Origin: Microbacterium candidum | GTDB taxonomy: Bacteria > Actinomycetota > Actinomycetes > Actinomycetales > Microbacteriaceae | Direction: 5' to 3' | DNA: 64,000 bases | Assembly: GCF_030315975.1 (NCBI RefSeq) | Contig: NZ_JASXSZ010000007.1 | Location: 49,902 to 113,901, forward strand | Shown here: one piece after another, positions 17,473 through 24,700 of the stretch | Position numbering within the stretch: the stretch's first letter is position 1 | How the letters are laid out: each line of letters starts with the position of its first letter | Notes under the pieces: model-generated | Told to the model about the DNA's origin: nothing | Databases searched by the model: none | What the model saw: the letters and a program-made list of their open reading frames with translations, nothing else | Program-made: the position numbers and the translations under genes

Positions 17473-17919
17473 GTGGCAGTGAACCCTGATCTCGTCGGCC
17501 GGGCCTTCCCCCCGACCCCGCCGTACCTCGTCGGACGCGAGAAGGTGCGCGAGTTCGCGGCGGCGGTGTTCGCCGACGCCCCGCAGCACACCGACGTCGA
17601 TGCGGCCCGCGCCCTCGGCTACCCCGACGTCGTCGCGCCTCCGACGTTCGCGATCGTCATCCAGGAGCTGACCCTGCGTCAGCTCATGAGCGAGCCGGAC
17701 AGCGGCATCGCCCTCGAGCGCACGGTCCACGGCGAGCAGCGCTTCCGCTGGAGCCGTCCCATCGTGGCGGGCGACGAACTCACCGCGCAGCTGTCGGTGA
17801 CCCAGGTGCGCGCGCTCGGCGCGAACGCGATGGTCACGAGTGAGACCGAGATCACGGATGCCGCGGGCGAGCACGTCGTCACGGCCACGTCGATGCTCGT
17901 GATCGGAGGAGACGAATGA
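17473..17919 (+). CDS. hadA: (3R)-hydroxyacyl-ACP dehydratase subunit HadA-like (FAS1-like/MaoC N-terminal half)
   Basis: A 148-residue hot-dog protein beginning MAVNPDLVGRAFPPTPPYLV, the usual start of actinobacterial FAS1-like dehydratase domains. It contains YPDVVAPPTFAIVIQ but lacks the D..H catalytic pair, as expected of the non-catalytic partner of a HadA/HadB heterodimer. It overlaps hadB by 4 nt. In mycobacteria HadAB dehydrates 3-hydroxyacyl-ACP in FAS-II; Microbacteriaceae make no mycolic acids, so here it would act in ordinary fatty-acid synthesis. The GTG start is supported by the -10 box 6 nt upstream. Confidence 0.8.
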   Translation: MAVNPDLVGRAFPPTPPYLVGREKVREFAAAVFADAPQHTDVDAARALGYPDVVAPPTFAIVIQELTLRQLMSEPDSGIALERTVHGEQRFRWSRPIVAGDELTAQLSVTQVRALGANAMVTSETEITDAAGEHVVTATSMLVIGGDE

Positions 17920-18338
17920 GCGCCTCGACGGGCTCGGCGACCATCAGCGTGGGCGACGTCGTCGCCGAGCGCACCGTCCACCTCACCCGCGAATCGCTCG
18001 TGCGGTACGCGGGCGCGTCGGGCGACTTCAACCAGATCCACTGGAGCGACGTCGTCGCAGAGCGCGTCGGCCTCCCCGGCGTGCTCGCGCACGGCATGCT
18101 CACGATGGGGCTCGCCGTCACGACGCTCGATACGTGGGTCGGCGATCCGCGCCGCGTCCTCGAGTACGGCGTGCGGTTCACCAAGCCCGTCCTCGTCGAC
18201 CAGGAGACGGGTGCCGACGTGCAGGTCGTCGCAAGAGTGGGGGCCGTGTCCGACGATGAGGCGCGAATCGATCTCACTGTGACCAGCGCCGACCAGACGG
18301 TCCTCGGCAAGGCGCAGGTGCGCGTGGCGCATGCCTGA
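17916..18338 (+). CDS. hadB: (3R)-hydroxyacyl-ACP dehydratase subunit HadB-like (MaoC domain)
   Basis: A 140-residue hot-dog hydratase. The hydratase-2 motif is GDFNQIHWSD with catalytic Asp37 and His42, so this is the catalytic partner of HadA. It starts 4 nt inside hadA and overlaps the murB start by 8 nt. Residues 2-8 (SASTGSA) are encoded by a 21-bp segment identical to an intergenic REP-like half-copy at 2873, so the N-terminus was probably altered by repeat insertion; homologues would be expected to start closer to ISVGDVV. Confidence 0.85.
   Translation: MSASTGSATISVGDVVAERTVHLTRESLVRYAGASGDFNQIHWSDVVAERVGLPGVLAHGMLTMGLAVTTLDTWVGDPRRVLEYGVRFTKPVLVDQETGADVQVVARVGAVSDDEARIDLTVTSADQTVLGKAQVRVAHA
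17922..17942. repeat. REP-like half-copy inside the hadB start
   Basis: gcctcgacgggctcggcgac plus the following c (17922-17942) is identical to 2873-2893. It lies in frame directly after the hadB ATG. Confidence 0.85.
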
Positions 18339-19467
18339 GGTCACGCCGATCCCGCTGTCGCGTCTCACGACGCTGCGCACCGGTGGCCTCCCGGATCGCA
18401 TGATCGACGCGCACACGCGTGACGAGCTCGTCGACGCGCTCCGCGAGGTGTGGGCCGACGGCGACGACTGGCTCGTGCTCGGCGGCGGGTCGAATCTGTT
18501 CGTCGGAGACGAGCCGTACCTCGGCACCGTCGTCCGGGTGCTCACGCAGGGCATCGAGCGGATGCCGGCCTCCCGGCCCGGCTTCGCGCGCGTGCGTGTG
18601 CAGGCCGGCCACGACTGGGACGCGCTCGTCGCGTACGCCGTGTCGGAGGGGCTCGCGGGCATCGAGGGGATGTCGGGCATCCCCGGCACCGTGGGTGCCG
18701 CGCCCGTGCAGAACATCGGCGCCTACGGCCAGGAGATCGTGCAGACCCTCATCGAGGTCGAGCTCATCGACGAGCGGACGGGCGAGGTCTCGGTCGTCCC
18801 CGCGGACGAGCTGGGGCTCGGCTTCCGCACGTCGGTGCTGAAGGCGCACTACGGTTCGGCGGCGGAGCGGTCCGCCGTCATCCTCTCGGTCACCCTCGAG
18901 CTTCCCGAGGTCGGCGACGGCGCGCGTCCGGTCGCGGGCGCGCAGCTGCGCGGCTCGCTCGGGCTCGAGGCGGACGCGTCCGTCCCGCTCGCGTGGATCC
19001 GCGAGCGGGTGCTGCAGATCCGTGCCAGCAAGGGGATGGTGCTCGACCCCGACGATCCGGACACCTACAGCGCCGGGTCGTTCTTCCAGAACGCGATCGT
19101 GTCGCAGTCGTTCGCGCTGACGCTTCCGCCGGAGTGCCCGCGGTGGCCCGTCGCTCCCGATCTTGACCCCGTGCTGGTCATCCCGCTCGAGCGGTTCGAC
19201 GGGTACGTTCCGGCGCCGGTCGTCGTCGAGAGCCACGTCAAGGTGAGCTCGGCCTGGCTCATCGAGCACTCCGGGTTCCGCAAGGGGTTCAAGCTGCCGC
19301 GCTCCCGCGCGGGGCTGTCGACGAAGCACGCGCTCGCCCTGACGAACCGCGGCGGTGCGACGGCGGGCGAGCTCGCCGAGCTCGCGCGCTACATCCGCGG
19401 CCGCGTGCAGTCCGAGTTCGGACTGCTGCTGCATCCCGAGCCTGTGCTCGTCGACATCGAGCTCTAG
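18331..19467 (+). CDS. murB: UDP-N-acetylmuramate dehydrogenase
   Basis: A 378-residue flavoenzyme that reduces the enolpyruvyl group of UDP-GlcNAc-enolpyruvate to give UDP-MurNAc for peptidoglycan. The FAD site shows LVLGGGSNLFVGDE, then GLAGIEGMSGIPGTVGAAPV and QNIGAYGQE; the catalytic Ser lies in AGSFFQNAI and the general acid Glu near the C-terminus (LHPEPVLVD). This is type I length with an insert. It is coupled to hadB by an 8-nt overlap, a lipid/cell-wall pairing seen in related actinobacteria. Confidence 0.95.
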   Translation: MPEVTPIPLSRLTTLRTGGLPDRMIDAHTRDELVDALREVWADGDDWLVLGGGSNLFVGDEPYLGTVVRVLTQGIERMPASRPGFARVRVQAGHDWDALVAYAVSEGLAGIEGMSGIPGTVGAAPVQNIGAYGQEIVQTLIEVELIDERTGEVSVVPADELGLGFRTSVLKAHYGSAAERSAVILSVTLELPEVGDGARPVAGAQLRGSLGLEADASVPLAWIRERVLQIRASKGMVLDPDDPDTYSAGSFFQNAIVSQSFALTLPPECPRWPVAPDLDPVLVIPLERFDGYVPAPVVVESHVKVSSAWLIEHSGFRKGFKLPRSRAGLSTKHALALTNRGGATAGELAELARYIRGRVQSEFGLLLHPEPVLVDIEL

Positions 19468-19475
19468 CGGGAGCT

Positions 19476-19562
19476 GCGTTTCGTCTCGCTTCGCTCGCTC
19501 AACGATCCGCGAGGCATATGCGCGGGTCGTCGAGCGAGGGAGGAACGGCCGAGTCGAAACGC
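19476..19562. repeat. 87-bp REP-like inverted repeat (murB/aminotransferase terminator region)
   Basis: The ends gcgtttcgtctcg (19476-19488) and cgagtcgaaacgc (19550-19562) pair with one mismatch, and the inner arms (cgctcgctcaacgatccgcg against cgcgggtcgtcgagcgag) extend the stem. It sits between the convergent murB and aminotransferase genes, so it may act as a terminator in both directions. Half-elements of it recur at 34613, 56303 and 56401. Confidence 0.8.
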
Positions 19563-19572
19563 GGCGACCCGG

Positions 19573-20796
19573 TCAGATGCTGAAGAGCTCCTGCATCCGG
19601 CGCACGCCCTCCAGAAGCTGCTCGTCGCCGAGCGCGTACGACAGGCGGATGTAGCCGCTCGGCCCGAACGCCTCGCCGGGAACCACGGCGACCTCGGCCT
19701 CGTCGAGGATGAGGTCGGCGAGCTCGAGTGACGTGGTGGGCGTCTTGCCGCGCCATGTGCGGCCCAGGAGGCCCTTGACATCGGGGTAGACGTAGAACGC
19801 GCCCTGCGGCGTCGGGACCGTCATCCCCTCGATCTTCGAGAGCTCCGCGACCATGAGCCTCCGGCGGCGGTCGAAGGCCTGGCGGAACTGCTCCACCTCG
19901 TCCTGCGGGCCGTTCAGGGCCGCGGCTGCGGCGAGCTGCGCGATGTTGTTGACGTTGGAGCACAGGTGCGACTGCAGGTTGCCGGCGATCTTGATGGCGT
20001 CGGCGGGGCCGACCATCCAGCCCACGCGCCAGCCGGTCATCGCGTACGTCTTGGCGACGCCGTTGACGAGGATCGTCTGGGCGGCGGCCTCGGGGACGGC
20101 CTCGACGATCGACGTTGCCGTGGCCGCCTGCCCTGAGCTTGTCGAAGGGTCGTAGACGAGGTTCTGGTAGATCTCGTCGGAGATGATCCAGATGCCGTGC
20201 TCGACGGCCCACTCGCCGATCGCCTTCGTCTCCTCGGGCGTGTACACCGCGCCCGTCGGGTTCGAGGGCGACACGAAGACGATGACGGTCGTGCGCTCGG
20301 TGCGGGCGTCCTCGAGCTGCTCGACGGTCACCTTGTACTCCTGGTCGGCACCGGCGAACACCTCGACGGGGATGCCGTCGGCGAGGCGGATCGCCTCCGG
20401 GTACGTCGTCCAGTACGGCGCGGGCAGGAGCACCTCATCGCCGGGGTTCACGACGGTCTGGAACGCCTGGTAGACGGACTGCTTGCCGCCGTTGGTGACG
20501 ATGATCTGCGACGGGGAGACCTCGAGACCGGAGTCGCGGAGGGTCTTCGCAGCGATCGCCTCCCGGAGGACGGGCAGGCCGGCGGCCGGCGTGTACCGGA
20601 AGTTCGCAGGATTGCGCAGCGCCTCGGCCGCCGCATCCACCACGAACTGCGGCGTCGCGAAGTCGGGCTCGCCGGCGGCGTACGAGACGACGGGGCGGCC
20701 CGCGGCCTGCAGGGCCTTCGCCTTGGCATCGACCTTGAGGGTCGCGGACTCGGCGATGGCGGAGATCTTGCGGGAGAGCGGGGCGCGTTCGGTCAC
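19573..20796 (-). CDS. aspC: PLP-dependent aminotransferase (aspartate aminotransferase class I)
   Basis: A 407-residue fold-type I aminotransferase. The PLP lysine is Lys249 in NGVAKTYAMTGWRVGW, the conserved Asn is in SPSNPTG (about 176-182), and Asp207 with Tyr210 are in ISDEIYQ. This is the usual transaminase next to murB and the ribosomal cluster in Microbacteriaceae and likely makes aspartate. Residues 216-224 (DPSTSSGQA) are the translation of a REP-like repeat and look like an insertion in a surface loop. The GTG at 20794-20796 has both ggagg and a TACGCT box close upstream. Confidence 0.88.
   Translation of the reverse strand: MTERAPLSRKISAIAESATLKVDAKAKALQAAGRPVVSYAAGEPDFATPQFVVDAAAEALRNPANFRYTPAAGLPVLREAIAAKTLRDSGLEVSPSQIIVTNGGKQSVYQAFQTVVNPGDEVLLPAPYWTTYPEAIRLADGIPVEVFAGADQEYKVTVEQLEDARTERTTVIVFVSPSNPTGAVYTPEETKAIGEWAVEHGIWIISDEIYQNLVYDPSTSSGQAATATSIVEAVPEAAAQTILVNGVAKTYAMTGWRVGWMVGPADAIKIAGNLQSHLCSNVNNIAQLAAAAALNGPQDEVEQFRQAFDRRRRLMVAELSKIEGMTVPTPQGAFYVYPDVKGLLGRTWRGKTPTTSLELADLILDEAEVAVVPGEAFGPSGYIRLSYALGDEQLLEGVRRMQELFSI
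20131..20152. repeat. REP-like half-copy inside the aminotransferase gene
   Basis: ccctgagcttgtcgaagggt plus cg is a copy of the window's repeat core, read in frame as DPSTSSGQ on the minus strand. It lies between QNLVYD and the helix starting ATATSIVEAV. Confidence 0.88.
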
Positions 20797-20886
20797 GCCT
20801 CCAGCGTAATCGGGGACATATTCCGCGAAACGGCCGCGACGTACGGTGGCGAGGACTCCGTTGTACGTCGCGGCCGGTCGGGCTGC

Positions 20887-21237
20887 TCAGCCCAGGTCGA
20901 GGTCCAGCGGCCAGTACGGGCGCAGCTCGATCGTGCCGAGCGCGGACATCGGGTGCTTCGAGGCGACCTCGATCGCCTCGGCCTCATCGGCGACCTCGAG
21001 GATGTCGAAGCCCGCGATGTACTCCCGGGTCTCGGTGAACGGGCCGTCGGTCACGACCAGTTCGCCCCGGCGGCGCCGCAGGGTCTTCGCGTCGGCGGGC
21101 GGACGCAGGCGCTCGCCCGTGATGTCCACGCCGCGCTCGACCATCTCCGTCACCCAGGACTCGATGGACATGGGCTCGGGGTCGGCTTCGGCCGCGGTCA
21201 GGTCGGGGTCGTCGACCACCAGCATGAGATAGCGCAT
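20887..21237 (-). CDS. YCII-related (DGPF) protein, orphan
   Basis: A 116-residue protein with the DGPF signature as VTDGPFTETREYIAGFDI near residue 63 and the typical MRYLMLVVDDPD start. It is a second DGPF protein, unlike the 3576 copy in having no ECF sigma gene next to it. A ribosome site (aaagga) precedes the ATG. It follows the kynureninase in the same direction with a 105-bp gap. Function unknown. Confidence 0.8.
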   Translation of the reverse strand: MRYLMLVVDDPDLTAAEADPEPMSIESWVTEMVERGVDITGERLRPPADAKTLRRRRGELVVTDGPFTETREYIAGFDILEVADEAEAIEVASKHPMSALGTIELRPYWPLDLDLG

Positions 21238-21342
21238 CGCAGGGTCCTTTCGTCGAAACGGATGCTCTCACCCGGTACGTCGAACGGGGAAGGGCCGAAT
21301 CGACACGACCCGCGAGAATCTTTCTGAAGGAGCCGGATGCGG

Positions 21343-22611
21343 TCAGGTGACGGCGCCGCGCAACTGGTACTCGGGGTCGCGCCACAGCTCGTCGTCGAGC
21401 ACCCGGCGGAGGGTCTCCACGGCATCCCACACATCGGCGAAGCCGACGTACATCGGCGTGATTCCGAAGCGCAGCACCTCCGGCTCGCGGTAGTCGCCGA
21501 TGACGCCGTTCGCGATGAGCGCCTTCATGACGGCGAAGCCCTCGGGATGGCGGAACGACACGTGGCTGCCGCGGTGCTGCTCGTCGCGCGGGGTGATGAG
21601 GGTGAGCGGATGCTGCGCGAGGCGCGTCTCCACGAGCTCGATGAACAGCGACGTGAGGGCGAGCGACTTCCGGCGCAGGGCCTGCTCGTCGACGCTCAGA
21701 TGGAGGTCGATGCCGACCTCCATCGTCGCCATCGAGATGATCGGCTGCGTGCCGACGAGGAAGCGTCGGCCGCCGTCGGCGGCCGTGTAGCTCTCGCTCA
21801 TGGCGAAGGGGCTCTTGTGCCCCCACCAGCCGGACAGGGGCGTCGTCGCCCGCGCGAGGTGGCGCTCGGCGACCCAGATGAACGCCGGTGAGCCGGGACC
21901 GCCGTTGAGGTACTTGTACGTGCAGCCGACCGCGAAGTCGGCGCCGTCGGCGGCGACGCGCACGGGCACGGCGCCCGCGGAGTGGCAGAGGTCCCACACG
22001 GCCAGAGCGCCGGCGTCGTGGACGAGCCGCGTGGTGTCGGCCAGGTCCCACAGGTAGCCCGTGCGGTAGTTGACCTGCGTGATCATGACGACGGCGACGT
22101 CGTCGGCCAGGGCGTCCGCGAGGTCTTCGGGGGCGTCGATGAGGCGCAGGCTGTAGCCGCGGTCGAGGAGCGCGATGAGCCCCTCGGCCATGTAGAGGTC
22201 GGTGGGGAAGTTCTCGCGCTCGGAGACGATCACGCGGCGGGCCGGGACGTCCTCCTGCTGGATCGCGATGGCGGCCGACAGCGCCTTGAACACGTTGAGC
22301 GACGTCGTGTCGGTCGCGACGCACTCGCCTGCGCCGCCGCCGATGATGCGCCCGATCTTCTCGCCGATCCGCAGCGGGAGCTCGAACCAGTGGTTCTTGT
22401 TCCAGCTGCCGATGAGGTCGGTGCCCCACTCCTGCGTGACGACGTCCGCGGCGCGCGCGACGGCCGCGCGGGGGAGCGCACCGAGCGAGTTGCCGTCGAG
22501 GTAGATGACGCCGTCGGGCAGTGCGAACTCGTCGCGCAGCACCGCCAGTTCGTCGTTCCGGTCGGCCTCGGCGCACTGCTCGCGCGTCGTGGGTCGGGTC
22601 TGGTCGGCCAT
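21343..22611 (-). CDS. kynU: Kynureninase
   Basis: A 422-residue PLP enzyme that splits L-kynurenine to anthranilate and L-alanine. The signature YLDGNSLGALP is at about 37-48, the phosphate and ring contacts are in WDLCHSAGAVP (Asp207), and the PLP Lys233 is in GCTYKYLNGGPG. Length is normal. A strong site (gaggagga) precedes the ATG. It is divergent from an Lrp/AsnC regulator, the arrangement of kynU and KynR-like regulators in pseudomonads. No tryptophan dioxygenase or kynurenine formamidase lies in the window. Its product anthranilate is the likely substrate of the CoA-ligase operon 3 kb away. Confidence 0.93.
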   Translation of the reverse strand: MADQTRPTTREQCAEADRNDELAVLRDEFALPDGVIYLDGNSLGALPRAAVARAADVVTQEWGTDLIGSWNKNHWFELPLRIGEKIGRIIGGGAGECVATDTTSLNVFKALSAAIAIQQEDVPARRVIVSERENFPTDLYMAEGLIALLDRGYSLRLIDAPEDLADALADDVAVVMITQVNYRTGYLWDLADTTRLVHDAGALAVWDLCHSAGAVPVRVAADGADFAVGCTYKYLNGGPGSPAFIWVAERHLARATTPLSGWWGHKSPFAMSESYTAADGGRRFLVGTQPIISMATMEVGIDLHLSVDEQALRRKSLALTSLFIELVETRLAQHPLTLITPRDEQHRGSHVSFRHPEGFAVMKALIANGVIGDYREPEVLRFGITPMYVGFADVWDAVETLRRVLDDELWRDPEYQLRGAVT

Positions 22612-22759
22612 GCGTCCTCCTCGTCGCTCCGCGCAGGGGCGCGGTAATCCGGATCAACGCTGTCATCCCTGCGAAGAAACGCCTAGAATTTCGAAGAAGA
22701 TCCGAGAATGATGCGCACATGCGGTGAATCGCCGGATCCGAGGCCCGTCAGGAGGCATC

Positions 22760-23230
22760 ATGGCGAACGGGATTCAGCTCACCGCCTCGGATCGCAGAAT
22801 CCTCGAGGAACTGACCAGAGACGGGCGTCTCTCGAACAAGGAGCTCGCCGCGCGCGTGGGGCTCCCGGCATCCACGTGCCACGGGCGCGTGCGCGCGCTC
22901 GAGGATGCGGGGATCATCCGCGGCTACCATGCCGAGATCGATCCGGTCGCTGCGGGCGCCAGCGTCGAGGCCCTCATCCTCGTGGGCGTGCACGACGCGG
23001 TGCGCGACCGGCTCCCACGCGTGACCGAGCGGCTGCGGCGCCTCCCCGGCGTGCAGCGGGTGTTCCTGATCGGCGGTGAGCAGGACCTCGTGCTGCACGT
23101 CGCGTGCGCGAGCGTGCCCGCCCTGCGCGACTTCATCCGCGAGCACCTCGGGTCCGATCGGGACCTCGGCCGGACCCAGACGCAGCTCATCTTCGAGCAG
23201 CATCCCGGAGCGGCTGTCATTCCGCTCTGA
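22760..23230 (+). CDS. Lrp/AsnC-family transcriptional regulator
   Basis: A 156-residue regulator: an N-terminal AsnC-type helix-turn-helix (LTASDRRILEELTRDGRLS then LPASTCHGRVRALEDAGII, about 5-60) and a C-terminal RAM ligand domain (VQRVFLIGGEQDLVLHV). The ATG at 22760 has caggagg 5 nt upstream; an in-frame ATG at 22724 is rejected. It faces kynU across 148 bp and so probably activates kynU in response to kynurenine or a related amino acid, by analogy with KynR. The gap includes an A/T-richer stretch at 22672-22715 that could hold its sites. Confidence 0.87.
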   Translation: MANGIQLTASDRRILEELTRDGRLSNKELAARVGLPASTCHGRVRALEDAGIIRGYHAEIDPVAAGASVEALILVGVHDAVRDRLPRVTERLRRLPGVQRVFLIGGEQDLVLHVACASVPALRDFIREHLGSDRDLGRTQTQLIFEQHPGAAVIPL

Positions 23231-23247
23231 GCGGCGAGTCGACTCGA

Positions 23248-23253
23248 TAATGT
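23248..23253 (+). promoter_or_regulatory. -10 box TAATGT, probable leaderless start of the PaaX-type gene
   Basis: TAATGT ends 7 nt before the ATG at 23261, and no ribosome site precedes that ATG. Confidence 0.5.
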
Positions 23254-23260
23254 CGTGCGC

Positions 23261-24079
23261 ATGAAGGACGAACCCGCGGGCGTCGAGGTCGCGGCCCGGC
23301 CGCAGCACCTGATCGTCACGATCTTCGGGCGCTACGGGCGGGCGCGCGGCGGCGCCATCCAGATCGCCGATCTCATCGAGCTGATGGCGGCGCTCGGAGT
23401 GGATGCCGGCACGGTGCGCTCGTCCGTGTCGCGCCTCAAGCAGCGCGGCGTGCTCGTGAGCGACCGCGACGGCGGGGCCGCGGCCTACCGATTGTCCGAG
23501 ACGCTGGACGACGTCTTCGCCGCCGGCGACCACCGCATCTTCGAGGCGCGGCGCGCCCGCTCGGACGATCCGTGGCTGCTCGCATCCTTCTCGGTTCCGG
23601 AGAAGGAGCGTCCGCTGCGCCATCAGCTCCGCAAGCTGCTGCACCGCCTCGGGTTCGGACAGGTGAGCGGCGGCCTCTGGATCGCACCGGGGGCGATCGC
23701 CGACGAGACGCGGACGGCACTGCATCAGGCGGGGCTCGACGGCTATGTCGAGCTGTTCCTCGGCACGCGGGTCTCCGCCGAACCTCTCGTCGAGGCCGTC
23801 CGGCAGTGGTGGGATCTTCCTGCCCTGGAGCCGCTGTACCAGGAGTTCCTCGATGCGTACGGGCACGTCCTGGAGGGCGATCCGAGCGACAGCGAGGCCT
23901 TCGGCATCTATGTCGCGGCGATCACCAGGTGGCGCCGGCTCACGTATCTCGACCCGGGAATCCCGTTGGAGCTCCTGCCTGCCGACTGGGCGGGCGGTGC
24001 CGCGGAGCGGCTCTTCGGCGAGCTGCACGACCGGCTCGAGCCGCCGGCCGAGCGCTTCGTCTCGGCCGTCATGGCCTGA
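23261..24079 (+). CDS. PaaX-family transcriptional regulator
   Basis: A 272-residue regulator with the PaaX layout: an N-terminal winged helix (about 10-80, GAIQIADLIELMAALGV and TVRSSVSRLKQRGVL), a central ferredoxin-like domain (SFSVPEKERPLRHQLRKLL), and a C-terminal domain. PaaX proteins repress CoA-dependent aromatic catabolism and bind an aryl-CoA effector. Its position directly upstream of an aryl-CoA ligase operon argues that it controls that operon and senses its CoA thioester. An in-frame GTG at 23255 is an alternative start. Confidence 0.88.
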   Translation: MKDEPAGVEVAARPQHLIVTIFGRYGRARGGAIQIADLIELMAALGVDAGTVRSSVSRLKQRGVLVSDRDGGAAAYRLSETLDDVFAAGDHRIFEARRARSDDPWLLASFSVPEKERPLRHQLRKLLHRLGFGQVSGGLWIAPGAIADETRTALHQAGLDGYVELFLGTRVSAEPLVEAVRQWWDLPALEPLYQEFLDAYGHVLEGDPSDSEAFGIYVAAITRWRRLTYLDPGIPLELLPADWAGGAAERLFGELHDRLEPPAERFVSAVMA

Positions 24080-24095
24080 TCGACGACGCCACCAG

Positions 24096-24128
24096 GGCTC
24101 CGGATGCTGACAGCATCCGGAGCCTTTC
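24096..24128 (+). terminator. Intrinsic terminator after the PaaX-type gene
   Basis: The stem ggctccggatgctg/cagcatccggagcc with a very short loop is followed by tttctg. It separates paaX from the cupin operon. Confidence 0.8.
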
Positions 24129-24160
24129 TGCATCCGCTGAGAGTCCCGATATCGCACTTG

Positions 24161-24176
24161 CGTGACGATAGTCACG
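24161..24176. promoter_or_regulatory. Inverted repeat, candidate PaaX-type operator
   Basis: CGTGAC-GATA-GTCACG lies 84 bp upstream of the first gene of the aryl-CoA operon, flanked by related half-sequences tcgcacttgc (24152-24161) and gcgacacttc (24180-24189). PaaX sites in other bacteria are 15-17 bp imperfect dyads in promoter regions. This is the only strong dyad in the gap. Confidence 0.5.
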
Positions 24177-24259
24177 TGTGCGACACTTCTGGCATACCGG
24201 ACCAGAACCGGGATCGGGGCGCGAAGCGGCGCCCGCAGGCTTGGAGCGAAGGAGCCCCC

Positions 24260-24700
24260 ATGACCGAGATCGAACTGCGCTGGGACCGCGTCCCGCAGGT
24301 GACCCGCAAGGGCGAAGAGGACACGCACACGATGTCGTCGGGCGACTGCATCCGCGTCTCGGGGGTCGGCCCGCAGCACACCGAGGCGACGAAGATCTGG
24401 TTCGGCCAGGTCACCAACGAGCCCGGCTATCGTTCGCTCCCGCACCACCACGGCGAGGCCGAGACCGGCGGCTACGTGCTGCGCGGCAAGGGCCGCATCT
24501 ACTTCGGCGAGGACTACAAGGACTTCCTCGACATGACCGCCGGCGACTGGGTGTTCGTGCCGCCGTACATGCCGCACGTCGAGGCCAACATGTCGACGAC
24601 CGAGCAGCTCGTGTGGCTCACCACCCGGACCCCGGACAACATCGTCATCAACCTCGACGAGGTCGACGACGCGATCCTCGCGGGCTACCGCCGCGCATGA
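24260..24700 (+). CDS. Small single-domain cupin protein
   Basis: A 146-residue cupin. Cupin motif 1 is present (PHHHGEAETGGYVLRGKG, with His, His and Glu ligands) and motif 2 is GDWVFVPPYMPHVEAN, ending in the fourth ligand His and Asn. The metal site is therefore complete. It is shorter than gentisate or 3-hydroxyanthranilate dioxygenases, so ring cleavage is possible but not shown; a binding or isomerase role is equally open. The ATG at 24260 has gaaggag upstream, and the stop overlaps the next ATG. First gene of the putative PaaX-controlled operon. Confidence 0.8.
   Translation: MTEIELRWDRVPQVTRKGEEDTHTMSSGDCIRVSGVGPQHTEATKIWFGQVTNEPGYRSLPHHHGEAETGGYVLRGKGRIYFGEDYKDFLDMTAGDWVFVPPYMPHVEANMSTTEQLVWLTTRTPDNIVINLDEVDDAILAGYRRA

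Noticed and set aside
24260..24700. Calling the cupin a gentisate 1,2-dioxygenase
   Set aside because: At 146 residues it has one cupin domain, whereas gentisate dioxygenases are about 350 residues with two.
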